The position numbers and the translations under genes were made by a program. From positions 1 through 39,946 of the forward strand of contig CAMAYN010000011.1 in the NCBI GenBank assembly GCA_945862285.1: DNA of 39,946 bases, read 5' to 3'. This stretch comes from Akkermansia muciniphila (GTDB taxonomy: Bacteria; Verrucomicrobiota; Verrucomicrobiia; Verrucomicrobiales; Akkermansiaceae). Under the pieces are notes generated by a model, which made no database searches, was not told the origin of the DNA, and saw nothing but the letters and a program-made list of their open reading frames with translations. Below are positions 7,187-14,594 of the stretch, in pieces (the stretch's first letter is position 1; the number at the start of each line of letters is the position of its first letter).

Positions 7187-8920
7187 TTATCGATAGAAGA
7201 TTTTCATCGCTTGACGAAAAGCAGGAATCGCTTGTGAAGAATCATAAACAACATTCGCAGTGCCTGTGCTACGACACAAAAAATGATAGGCTCCAAGTGC
7301 TTCGAAACTGGCATTCAATCCTCCAATCATTGGCAACTTTTCGTTACTTGGTAGAGAGATATTTTCTACCATGCCCCACGGGGTAAAGGCTGCTTGCTGC
7401 TCGAAATTACTGAGAATCTTTGCCATCACCGCAGGATCTTCATGAAGTTGTGCTGCCATGAGAGCATAGTGCGGATGAAGCAGTTTCTGTTCAGGCAGAT
7501 CAGTGCCACCTACATGGTAACTATTCCCATCAGCACCTTCTCCTGCCGATAGACCAAATAATCCTTTCGCTTGAGAAGTTACCTCATGTGTCATCTGTTT
7601 TGTTAGATGGGCACGTCGTTGTGTAAGCCAGTTCACCCCCGTGAGTTCATCGGCTTCATCTCTCGCAAAATCAGGAAATAATAGCGACTGTAATTCGATG
7701 ATGAAGCCCGTGCCTTGATGAATGCTGCCCGTAGATGCCATCGTAGATTTGAGATCTGGTTGAGCAATCGCTTGCAGCAGAATGACCAAGGCGCTCTCAC
7801 CACCCCAGTCACGCCAATAGTAGGGAATGATGGTTTTCCCATCTTTTTCTACACCATGTGAAATGAATCCTTGCTCGTTGATTAAGGGCGCAAAGTCCAT
7901 TTCTTTAATCCACTCGAGAACTTGTTCATGCATCGTTAGCTCGTCAAGGGTATGTGTCGCAATCAGCAGGCCGAAGTAGAATAAGGCGGTATCGATTGTA
8001 GAATACTCCGTACCTTTGTGTCGCTTGAGCATTCCTTCATCCATCTTCACAAAATGCGGTAACAAGCCATACGGCCCGCGCAATGACGAGGCTGATTCAA
8101 AGGCTCTTTGACAAACTAGTTTTGCGAAGTCCCTCTCCACAATTCCTCGGCTCGCGGCGGCTACGGTAGCGGCACAAAACAATCCAGAGGCAGAGATGCT
8201 ATCAAAGGCGCCATCAGGAATGTGTGCGCGGTCGCGAAGAAGACCTGTTTCGGATGACCAACACGTTAATGCCTTCATGTAAGAAGCTAAGAATACCCAC
8301 TCTTCAAAAGAAACATCAGGCGTAGTCAAACGTAGCTCAATCGCATCCAGATCAATATCAGATCCTTGTTCCGCTACCCATGAAAGATGCTTTACATTCT
8401 CAAGCCCAGTGCTGGGTAGTTCATAGATTTGCTCTGCAAAACTAGCCGCAGATATTTCACGGGTTTCCGACCAGAGCAATTTGTTAGAATGATCTAACAA
8501 ATCTATTTTCCATTTCCCCTTGCCGCGTATGATGGCTTTGATCCCTGTGATTTTCGGTTGAAACGCAGGCAGAATTTGCTCTGGGTAACAGGCATGAAAA
8601 TTCATCCGATGGGCGTGCATTCGATCAAGTCGGCTCATGGAATGCCACACGCCACCCCACGAATCGAGATCTTCATTGAATTCCATACTAATCATGCTGC
8701 GTTTCCAGCCAATCGTATTTACTGCCGGACCAATGTAACCGTAATCTGTGCCTATATTGGTATAGGAAATAAACGGATTCACTTCATGCCGTGCTTGCCG
8801 ATTCTCATTCGATGGAGCGATGATCGTCCGATAGTCATGCAGAACCTGCCACAAGGTTCTTGTTTCAGCAGATGCGAATCGGGTTAAAGTCAATACGGCA
8901 AAAAGGTAAACGCGCAACAT
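7187..8920 (-). CDS. Secreted glucoamylase-like (PF10091/GH144-like) protein
   Basis: 577 residues with a signal peptide (MLRVYLFAVLTLTRFASA). The C-terminal two thirds resemble the glycoamylase-like PF10091 family, which includes beta-1,2-glucanases with an alpha/alpha barrel. I see GTEYSTIDTALFYFGLLIATH, then YYWRDWGGESALVILLQAIA, then GLFGLSAGEGADG with a following HPHYALMAAQL and a late FTPWGMVENIS. These match the family's STIDTALF, W-x-x-YxE, GLSAS-DGP and PYAAL segments in order. The N-terminal part (about 30-200) looks beta-rich and may be a carbohydrate-binding or family-specific region. The substrate and the catalytic residues are not certain. It is the last gene of a leftward operon, 30 bp after the UbiA-like gene, and would act in the periplasm or outside the cell. 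Confidence 0.6.
   Translation of the reverse strand: MLRVYLFAVLTLTRFASAETRTLWQVLHDYRTIIAPSNENRQARHEVNPFISYTNIGTDYGYIGPAVNTIGWKRSMISMEFNEDLDSWGGVWHSMSRLDRMHAHRMNFHACYPEQILPAFQPKITGIKAIIRGKGKWKIDLLDHSNKLLWSETREISAASFAEQIYELPSTGLENVKHLSWVAEQGSDIDLDAIELRLTTPDVSFEEWVFLASYMKALTCWSSETGLLRDRAHIPDGAFDSISASGLFCAATVAAASRGIVERDFAKLVCQRAFESASSLRGPYGLLPHFVKMDEGMLKRHKGTEYSTIDTALFYFGLLIATHTLDELTMHEQVLEWIKEMDFAPLINEQGFISHGVEKDGKTIIPYYWRDWGGESALVILLQAIAQPDLKSTMASTGSIHQGTGFIIELQSLLFPDFARDEADELTGVNWLTQRRAHLTKQMTHEVTSQAKGLFGLSAGEGADGNSYHVGGTDLPEQKLLHPHYALMAAQLHEDPAVMAKILSNFEQQAAFTPWGMVENISLPSNEKLPMIGGLNASFEALGAYHFLCRSTGTANVVYDSSQAIPAFRQAMKIFYR
8479..8502. repeat. Perfect 10-bp inverted repeat ATTTGTTAGA/TCTAACAAAT
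   Basis: Two copies of the octamer TTGTTAGA face each other (8479-8488 and 8493-8502) across a four-base ATGA loop, inside the glucoamylase-like gene. In the protein this region reads DLLDHSNKLLW, so it is fully coding. The arrangement resembles paired uptake-sequence dyads, but no function is shown. Confidence 0.85.
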
Positions 8921-8950
8921 GATGGAATGTTTGACCTGGTCTCTGAAAAA

Positions 8951-9901
8951 TCAAGCGCGAATGAGCCAATAAAGTGCCGCACCGATGATTAAAATCACAT
9001 CGGCACCAACGCGTAACTTATCGGGCCCCAGTTTCTCCCGCATACGGTTCATCACATACATCAAGCCACAACACACGACAATCACATCGAAAAATGGTCT
9101 TGATGCTTCATTCCCCTCTTTGTATTTGTACAATAACGCAAACAGCGCTACCACCAATAGCGGCAACGTTAATGACCACTCTGCTACGACATCCTCATCA
9201 TCAGTGGTTTGACGCGGGCGCGGGCGTGCCCAGAAATCAATTGCGGTTATATTCAGGACGCAAATTGCAGCGAAGCAGACCATTTCTGGAGACATCATCG
9301 AAGTCACCATGCTACGTGCGGACAGTCCCAGCAGCCCTGTGATGCACCCCATGGCAAATGTAATGCCGGCTATCACATTCTTGGTATAGGAAACACGACC
9401 CGTTCCCGATGAAAAAACCGATAGTATAAAAAATGCTGCTAGGCCTATTACAGGCAGCATAGCGCTCTCGATGATACTCCACTGTAAAAAGCGCAATGAC
9501 GAACCCACGATCACAAGCACGGCCAGCACGACTAGGCCCAATAAGAGTTTCTCGTGCCGTCGGTGAAATTGATGCCGTGGTTCTTGGAGCATTTCTCCAT
9601 GAATCTTCACATCCACTAACCGATCCATCGTATAAATCACCCACACGGCGAGAGCCAATACCGGCGCTAGAAGACCTTCCACGTATTGTAAGCCCCAAAC
9701 CTCGGCGAAAACATACATCCATAGAACGGCTAACAATGGTGCGTCTAGGCTTAGAACATTGGGGTACAACCACCAAGGGATATGGCGTGTTTGCTGATTC
9801 AATTCGCAAGGAACATCCGCTACACCTTCTCCATGTGCAAGTATGATTTTTGCAGATCTGTAAAATAGATCGATTGAATCAACTCCCTCGTCCCACCTCA
9901 T
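8951..9901 (-). CDS. Polytopic membrane protein, UbiA prenyltransferase-like
   Basis: 316 residues with about eight hydrophobic segments. After a first helix preceded by LSLDAPLLAVLWMYVFA comes the loop VIYTMDRLVDVKIHGEM...RHQFHRRHEK. This recalls the first Asp-rich loop of UbiA-type proteins (NxxxDxxxD) and the DRLLD-RHRFHRRH motif of UbiA-like proteins common in planctomycetes and verrucomicrobia. A later loop has NITAIDFWARPRPRQTTDDEDVVAE, a plausible second acidic loop. The start overlaps the upstream gene by 23 bases and may lie further in, since residues 1-40 are soluble and atypical. If UbiA-like, it would attach or modify a lipid carrier in the inner membrane. Its place ahead of a secreted glycoside hydrolase-like gene is suggestive only. 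Confidence 0.5.
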   Translation of the reverse strand: MRWDEGVDSIDLFYRSAKIILAHGEGVADVPCELNQQTRHIPWWLYPNVLSLDAPLLAVLWMYVFAEVWGLQYVEGLLAPVLALAVWVIYTMDRLVDVKIHGEMLQEPRHQFHRRHEKLLLGLVVLAVLVIVGSSLRFLQWSIIESAMLPVIGLAAFFILSVFSSGTGRVSYTKNVIAGITFAMGCITGLLGLSARSMVTSMMSPEMVCFAAICVLNITAIDFWARPRPRQTTDDEDVVAEWSLTLPLLVVALFALLYKYKEGNEASRPFFDVIVVCCGLMYVMNRMREKLGPDKLRVGADVILIIGAALYWLIRA

Positions 9902-10472
9902 TGATGAGGTAATTCAGCATCTCTCTCCCATGGCCAGATGCATTCAGCCAATCGGTGATCTCCTTGAGCTTGGTGAAATTCTCTGTTCCCACTTTTTCCC
10001 CAAATAACTGCTCTAACTTCGCCTCAGACGCTTCACGGCGTAGGCGACTTTGGTAGGATGCCGTAAAAATCACGTGAATCTCATTATGCAGTCCCAGTGC
10101 TTTCACCGCTTCCCATTCGCCTTGATCTAACCAAATTCCACCCGTGACAGGGCTGCGCTCGATGTGAAACGCTGCACCTTTTCCCACACGAAAGCGTTGC
10201 AGAATTACTCCACTCTCCGGACAAAACATCGCGGGTTTATCTGCATCGCTCATCACTTCGGGAACCTCAGCGTTAGCTGGCACATCAACAGCCATGCTCT
10301 GCTGCCATCGCGTGTAGGATGTCAGTGAAATCCATAAACCATGACTTACTGGGCATTTCCATGCATGTAAACCAGGTTCAATCTCGATTTTTTCTAAAGA
10401 ACGTTGTGGATGGAGAGGGCTTTTCATATGGTCAAATACTATCGAGGCACTGTTCGCGGATGGAAGCAGCAT
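9879..10472 (-). CDS. Zinc-ribbon-like (zf-TFIIB type) protein with reduced cysteines
   Basis: 197 residues. Three segments look like halves of the TFIIB-type zinc ribbons found in small bacterial proteins: WKCPVSHGLWISL (about 39-51), AMFCPESGVILQRF (about 81-94) and RSPVTGGIWLDQGEWEAVKAL (about 105-125). In the last, the GGIWLDQGE core is intact but the usual CPxC has become SPVT, and the other two keep one cysteine each. The canonical four-cysteine site is therefore not present, and metal binding is doubtful. The C-terminal half is helical and charged. The ATG overlaps the TGA of the upstream gene (TGATG) and the 3' end overlaps the next gene by 23 bases, so it is tightly embedded in the operon. 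No function can be assigned. Confidence 0.6.
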   Translation of the reverse strand: MLLPSANSASIVFDHMKSPLHPQRSLEKIEIEPGLHAWKCPVSHGLWISLTSYTRWQQSMAVDVPANAEVPEVMSDADKPAMFCPESGVILQRFRVGKGAAFHIERSPVTGGIWLDQGEWEAVKALGLHNEIHVIFTASYQSRLRREASEAKLEQLFGEKVGTENFTKLKEITDWLNASGHGREMLNYLINEVGRGS

Positions 10473-10927
10473 CAGCGTAACATTCTCTTCAATTCCGCTT
10501 GAAATTCGGCGATGTCGGCCTGCTGTGGTCGATACCCAGGCGTATCGGGATCCAAGCCGAGGCGACCCATTTCATCGACATACCAAAGAGCATTCTCCCC
10601 ATCAGAAAAACGCACTTTGCCGCTAAACATCGTGCCAGGAATGGTGATTTCATCTCGGGTTACCGATACTGTGCCATCGCTTGGTGACGGCGCTAGAGAA
10701 TCATCTTGAAGATCATCTGCGGGTGTTTCTGCTTTTTCCTCAGGTGCAACTTCAGAGACCAAAGTGATGCCGAGATCAAGGATTAAAAATCGCGTATCCA
10801 TGTAAGTGATGCGCTGACCAAACTCCTCGCTGATGCGACGTTGAAGGTCTGACATCGTTGCGCCACTGGCCGCCCATTGATGTAGTAGGTCGATCTGCTC
10901 TTGGTTAAGTTGTTTAGAAGAAAACAT
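10472..10927 (-). CDS. Small conserved-style protein of unknown function
   Basis: 151 residues from the ATG at 10927 (MFSSKQLNQEQIDLLHQWAASGATMSDLQRR). A longer frame to 11050 exists, but its extra 41 residues lack any protein-like pattern and the shorter form begins cleanly with a helical head. Residues 1-50 look like a helix-turn-helix-style helical unit (LNQEQIDLLHQWAASGATMSDLQRRI). The middle is acidic and disordered (EEKAETPADDLQDDSLAPSPSDG). The C-terminal part has short strands (ITIPGTMFSGKVRFSDG, ALWYVDEMGRLGL) and a final helix. I do not recognise a named family. It is the first gene of the four-gene leftward operon and is translationally coupled to the zinc-ribbon-like gene through TGATG. 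Confidence 0.65.
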   Translation of the reverse strand: MFSSKQLNQEQIDLLHQWAASGATMSDLQRRISEEFGQRITYMDTRFLILDLGITLVSEVAPEEKAETPADDLQDDSLAPSPSDGTVSVTRDEITIPGTMFSGKVRFSDGENALWYVDEMGRLGLDPDTPGYRPQQADIAEFQAELKRMLR

Positions 10928-11076
10928 TGTGGAAGGAACATGGCAGTGCCTAGCGAAAATGCCAAGAAAAATGCATAGTGGGGGCGGGGATTTGAAATTT
11001 CTCATCTGCAAGACAGTGCCAGATTCGTTCCACAGTGACTCATTTGACAAAATCAGACCGTGATTGATGATAGCGT

Positions 11077-11331
11077 ATGAAGATTATGCCTACTTTTGTA
11101 ACATGCGCATTGGTGAGTTGCAGTTGTCATTGCAGTAAAATTGTTCATGGCAACAGGGAAGGACGTCATTCAATTCATTCTATCCATGATGTGGACAACA
11201 ATGGCAGGTCTCCATGCTTTCATTCGCCTGCGGGAGATATGAATCGCTACACAGAAGCACCCTTGTCCGAACCGCGAGGGGGAACCAATAAACCAATTCC
11301 GTTGGGTAGTAGCGATCCATGGAATCGATAG
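11077..11331 (+). CDS. Possible small lipoprotein
   Basis: 84 codons starting MKIMPTFVTCALVSC. LVSC could serve as a lipobox with Cys15 as the lipidated residue, although the hydrophobic stretch is short. The rest is hydrophilic and ends PRGGTNKPIPLGSSDPWNR, which looks like a real coding tail rather than noise. TTGACA (11044-11049) and TGATAGCGT (11068-11076) lie immediately upstream. If these are promoter elements, translation would more likely begin at the second ATG (11086) on an almost leaderless message. If this gene is rejected, 10928-11442 is a gene-free stretch in which I see only promoter-like sequence. Confidence 0.35.
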   Translation: MKIMPTFVTCALVSCSCHCSKIVHGNREGRHSIHSIHDVDNNGRSPCFHSPAGDMNRYTEAPLSEPRGGTNKPIPLGSSDPWNR

Positions 11332-11382
11332 CACGTTTTTGCATTTTTCATTCCAGAATTTTATCATTTTTAAAAAAAGGGA

Positions 11383-11412
11383 TTGAAATCTTGTTTTCCT
11401 TTCGCGTAGGCT
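11383..11412 (+). promoter_or_regulatory. Candidate promoter for the N-formylglutamate amidohydrolase gene
   Basis: TTGAAA (11383-11388), an 18-bp gap, then TAGGCT (11407-11412), about 30 bp before the ATG. Both hexamers are partial matches to the housekeeping consensus. Confidence 0.3.
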
Positions 11413-11442
11413 GCACCTCCGAACATCGAATTTTCGCCTCTC

Positions 11443-12135
11443 ATGATGCCACTTATCTTTTCTTGCGAACATGCTACTTGTGCTGTACCGGACGCACATC
11501 GGGAGGCGGTGCAGGGTATGGTAGATCGAATCACTTCTGCGGAAGGCTGGGATTTGGGCGCATTGAATTTGGCCCAGGGGTTTTCGATGAAGTTTCGTAC
11601 GCCATTGGTGCAGACGGAGTACTCACGATTATTGATCGACTGTCATTGCCTGCCCGATGATCCAGCGCGATGGAGTGAGATCGCGCCGAAATTCACCACA
11701 TTGCAGCGCGAGCGTTTGCAGGAGAAACATCTGGTGTCGCATGCGCTGACATTGCGGCAGCGTGTGACCTCGGAGCTCGAGCGGAATGATGCTGTGGTGC
11801 ATATTTCCGTGCATACCTTTGATCCGACGATTTTCCCGGATGTGGATGTGAGTGTTTTATTTTCTGAAGGGAAAGTGGGCGAATCCACGGTTGGGCTGGC
11901 TTGGTTGGCAAACATCAAGGAGCTAGCACCGGAATTGCGCGTGAAAGGCAATGGAAAATTCTACCCCGATCGCTCAAAAACGGTGATTGATGGTCTCCGT
12001 GAAGAATTCGGTTCCTTGAAATACATTGGTCTTGAGCTTCAAGTGAATCACCAATTGTTTCTGGCTCCAAAGTTGATGAAATGGGATAAGCTGAAAATTC
12101 TTTTACAAGAGTCATTGCTGCGGGCGGTATTGTGA
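11443..12135 (+). CDS. N-formylglutamate amidohydrolase family protein
   Basis: 230 residues of the FGase family, metal-dependent enzymes that release formate from N-formylglutamate in histidine breakdown or cleave related N-acyl amino acids. Recognisable features are the N-terminal IFSCEHATCAVP (residues 5-16), the DCHCLPDDPARW segment near 66-77, RVTSELERNDAVVHISVHTFDP (about 107-128), which carries the family's HxSxHTF core, and the late GLELQVNHQLF. The length is typical of the short variants. Two adjacent ATG codons (11443 and 11446) could start it, and no Shine-Dalgarno sequence is seen. No other hut gene is nearby, so its substrate here may not be histidine-derived. Confidence 0.85.
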   Translation: MMPLIFSCEHATCAVPDAHREAVQGMVDRITSAEGWDLGALNLAQGFSMKFRTPLVQTEYSRLLIDCHCLPDDPARWSEIAPKFTTLQRERLQEKHLVSHALTLRQRVTSELERNDAVVHISVHTFDPTIFPDVDVSVLFSEGKVGESTVGLAWLANIKELAPELRVKGNGKFYPDRSKTVIDGLREEFGSLKYIGLELQVNHQLFLAPKLMKWDKLKILLQESLLRAVL

Positions 12136-12171
12136 TGAGCCACTGCGGAACCAATGAATCCTGATCCATTT

Positions 12172-13227
12172 TTAATACAGCTCCACCACGTATCCCTCAC
12201 GCACGCCGCCGCCGTTGATTCTTACCCAATAAATTCCACGATCTGCGAGTGGCTCGGCTTGTGGTTCAAAATTAATGGCATTTTCGTAACAGGAAATATA
12301 CACCACGGGCAGGGCTTTGCCGGGGATCTCTTCATTGCTGGAGAATGCTTTTTCGGGACGTTTTTTTAATTCGTACACCTCCACTTTTAGTTCGGTATAT
12401 TTCGGTGCCTTCTCAGTCAGGTAAAGGCTCCATGCGTTGCCGTGAACGTATTTTTTCGGGAAAAATCCCTTGCCTGGATACGCCCATGGCTCGCGCATGT
12501 TATGTTTCCCCGATCGATCGATCGATACCATAGCGGAATAGGCGCCATCTTCGCCAAATCCAGTTTTCCCCATAGGTGGATTCAAACACCAGCGCCGGTG
12601 GCCACGGGACACTTTGTTGTTTGGCCCGAAGTCATCGATGTATTGTTGCACGCTGGATCGCATATCCGAGCCATTGGCCAAATTACAGATGTCTGTGGAA
12701 TGACCAATGTCATGGGATAGTCCACCATTTTTTTTGCACGCTTGTGCGGCATCTGTCGCTTGCTCCACCATTTCTTTATCGGCCTCAACTTCGTCTGGCA
12801 CACCACAGAGATATCGATACTGATTCAGGCTGTTCACGGTATCTTGAACCTTTTGAGAAATGCCTTTGGGCGCTTTGCGTTTTTCGATCTCACTCAGTCG
12901 ATCTTTGATCTCCTCTTTTGTTCTTGGATAGAGACGTGAGGAAGCTGCGGCGGAGTCCGCATCATTCGTATCCTCCTTCCTTTCTGCGGGTTTCCAGTCT
13001 CTGAGATAGGTAACATCAGCGGCAGAAAGAATGGCAAAGGAGATTTTTGAGATGCGATTTGTTTTTTTATTGATCACCGTGGCCTCATTTTTTTCCGCAT
13101 CGACATGGGTGACACGCCCCTCGAAACTTCGCCCCTCGGTGTTCGTAAAAGTGCGCCATTCTTCTGCGAAAATGCAATAAGAAGAAAGGAATGCCACACT
13201 GATGATGAGCGAGATGGTATGCTTCAT
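12172..13227 (-). CDS. Secreted protein with SHD1-like N-terminus and CAP (SCP/PR1) domain
   Basis: 351 residues with a signal peptide (MKHTISLIISVAFLSSYCIFA). Residues about 23-78 (WRTFTNTEGRSFEGRVTHVD, ending in ILSAADVTYLRDW) follow the SLA1-homology-domain-1-like pattern common in planctomycete and verrucomicrobial secreted proteins: a W-T-x-x-x-G-R start, strands, then an L-S-x-x-D-x-x-Y-L helix. A charged linker follows. Residues about 125-250 look like a CAP domain: VNSLNQYRYLCGVP, AAQACKKNGGLSH, then SRGHRRWCLNPPMGKTGFG and YSAMVSID. The C-terminal 90 residues form strands and may be a bacterial extension. CAP domains bind small molecules or act in cell-surface processes, but no activity is certain. 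It has its own transcription unit, with the stop close to the convergent amidohydrolase gene. Confidence 0.65.
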   Translation of the reverse strand: MKHTISLIISVAFLSSYCIFAEEWRTFTNTEGRSFEGRVTHVDAEKNEATVINKKTNRISKISFAILSAADVTYLRDWKPAERKEDTNDADSAAASSRLYPRTKEEIKDRLSEIEKRKAPKGISQKVQDTVNSLNQYRYLCGVPDEVEADKEMVEQATDAAQACKKNGGLSHDIGHSTDICNLANGSDMRSSVQQYIDDFGPNNKVSRGHRRWCLNPPMGKTGFGEDGAYSAMVSIDRSGKHNMREPWAYPGKGFFPKKYVHGNAWSLYLTEKAPKYTELKVEVYELKKRPEKAFSSNEEIPGKALPVVYISCYENAINFEPQAEPLADRGIYWVRINGGGVREGYVVELY

Positions 13228-13353
13228 TGGTTGTAGGTTTTGCTGCGATAGCGATAAACAGATCAGAGTGATTTGTCAAATGGATCGACCGAACAAGGAC
13301 GAGTTACGAGCGCAGGAACTGGCGGTGCCTGATCACTTTTGAGAAATCTGACC

Positions 13354-14373
13354 CTACTTTTGCGCTGCGGCCTTTTTCTTGGTTTCGGGTTTCTGCGTTT
13401 CAGGTTTTTTCACTGGATTCTCTTTGGCCTCCATGGTGCAGAGTTGGGAAATTTCTTCGGGATGCTCGCAGGCATGGGCAAGCATCATCACCGAGTGGGC
13501 GGGAATGCCGGTATGAATCGTTACATACGCTGGTGCCGTGCCCTTGCTTAGAGAAGCGATCTGCGATACGTGACCGATGACATTGCCGCATCGATCCATC
13601 ACAGCGGAGCCACTGCTGCCGGGTGCCCAATCGGTGCTGAAATTCACGCGAAGGTGTCGGCATGTGTGCAAATTGTTGATTTCGCCACCTGTGTATTTCT
13701 GATTCCAGAAAAAGCGATTGATGATGCCATCACTGAAGTAGCCATGTTGCCCCATCGGCGCACTGTAGCAATACGCTGCAGATCCTTGCTTCACTTCTTT
13801 GTTCAGTGCCACGGGAGAAAATGTAGCACCTTCGCAACGAATGATCGCCGCATCCATGGCAACACTGCGCGCCACTATGGCAGTGACAGGATATATTTGG
13901 CCGTCATGATCTGCGACAATCAGGTAGCCCTCACGCATTGCTGTTCCGGTATCGATGACGTGATCGCAAGTGGCCACGGTATCTTTTCCGATGGGGTAGC
14001 CGCCCGCTAGTGAGAGGTGCCAGTTATCACAATGCGGGCAAAGGTAACAATAGCCTACACGGAAATTCGCGGCGCGTGCGGCAGCTGCGACGTTTTCTTC
14101 GGACATCACTTGTGTTTGTGTCGGTTTGAGATCAATGGCCATAGGACGCGGATTGGCCAATTGTATTTTCACATCGTCGCGGGAAATCAGCTTTTTTTCT
14201 GCATTCAGATTTTTGACTTTTTCAATGATGGCCGCGTCGGCTTTTTTGATTCCTGCAGCTGATTGATCTGCGATGGGGGTGTCGTCGCTTTGTGCGCTGG
14301 CCGCAGATGGACAAGTGAGCCAAATGCTCATAACGAGTGCGATGGCTGATTGGAGAAAATGTGGGAATTTCAT
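13354..14373 (-). CDS. Secreted trypsin-like serine protease with a Cys-rich insert
   Basis: 339 residues from the ATG at 14373, which gives a proper signal peptide (MKFPHFLQSAIALVMSIWL, cleavage after ASA). A longer frame to 14436 adds 21 basic residues that would bury it. In this numbering the catalytic triad of a chymotrypsin-fold protease is H138 (ATCDHVI), D174 (VAMDAAIIR) and S254 (APGSSGSAV). Just before the protease core is GYCYLCPHCDNWHL, a C-x2-C-x2-C cluster (C109, C112, C115) followed by WH, which looks like a metal- or disulphide-binding knuckle seen in some PVC-type proteases. The C-terminus is a Lys/Glu/Pro tail. It should act in the periplasm, possibly in protein quality control. 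It has no PDZ domain, unlike DegP. Confidence 0.8.
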   Translation of the reverse strand: MKFPHFLQSAIALVMSIWLTCPSAASAQSDDTPIADQSAAGIKKADAAIIEKVKNLNAEKKLISRDDVKIQLANPRPMAIDLKPTQTQVMSEENVAAAARAANFRVGYCYLCPHCDNWHLSLAGGYPIGKDTVATCDHVIDTGTAMREGYLIVADHDGQIYPVTAIVARSVAMDAAIIRCEGATFSPVALNKEVKQGSAAYCYSAPMGQHGYFSDGIINRFFWNQKYTGGEINNLHTCRHLRVNFSTDWAPGSSGSAVMDRCGNVIGHVSQIASLSKGTAPAYVTIHTGIPAHSVMMLAHACEHPEEISQLCTMEAKENPVKKPETQKPETKKKAAAQK

Positions 14374-14560
14374 TGAATCGACAACGGCACAGGGTGATGA
14401 TTTTGTTTTTTGTTTGTCGCGCTTGGGTTTCAGCAAAAAAACGTGGCGAGTTCTTTGGTAAATGTTTGTTGGGTATTTGGAATGGGCTTTTTCCGCTGAA
14501 AAAAGGTGAGCATCTTTCTCCGATACGAAGACGTATGCCTAAAAAATGTTAACGAACCGA

Positions 14561-14588
14561 TTGTCAAAACGGCTTTTTTGGTTATTGT
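14561..14588 (+). promoter_or_regulatory. Candidate promoter giving a nearly leaderless message
   Basis: TTGTCA (14561-14566), a 16-bp gap and TATTGT (14583-14588), ending six bases before the GTG start at 14595. If used, transcription would begin at or next to the start codon. The match is moderate and unproven. Confidence 0.3.
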
Positions 14589-14594
14589 TCGCGC

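Noticed and set aside
12513-12526. Short run of GATC repeats
   Set aside because: It is coding sequence in the CAP-domain gene, only a few units long, with no sign of an origin or regulatory role.
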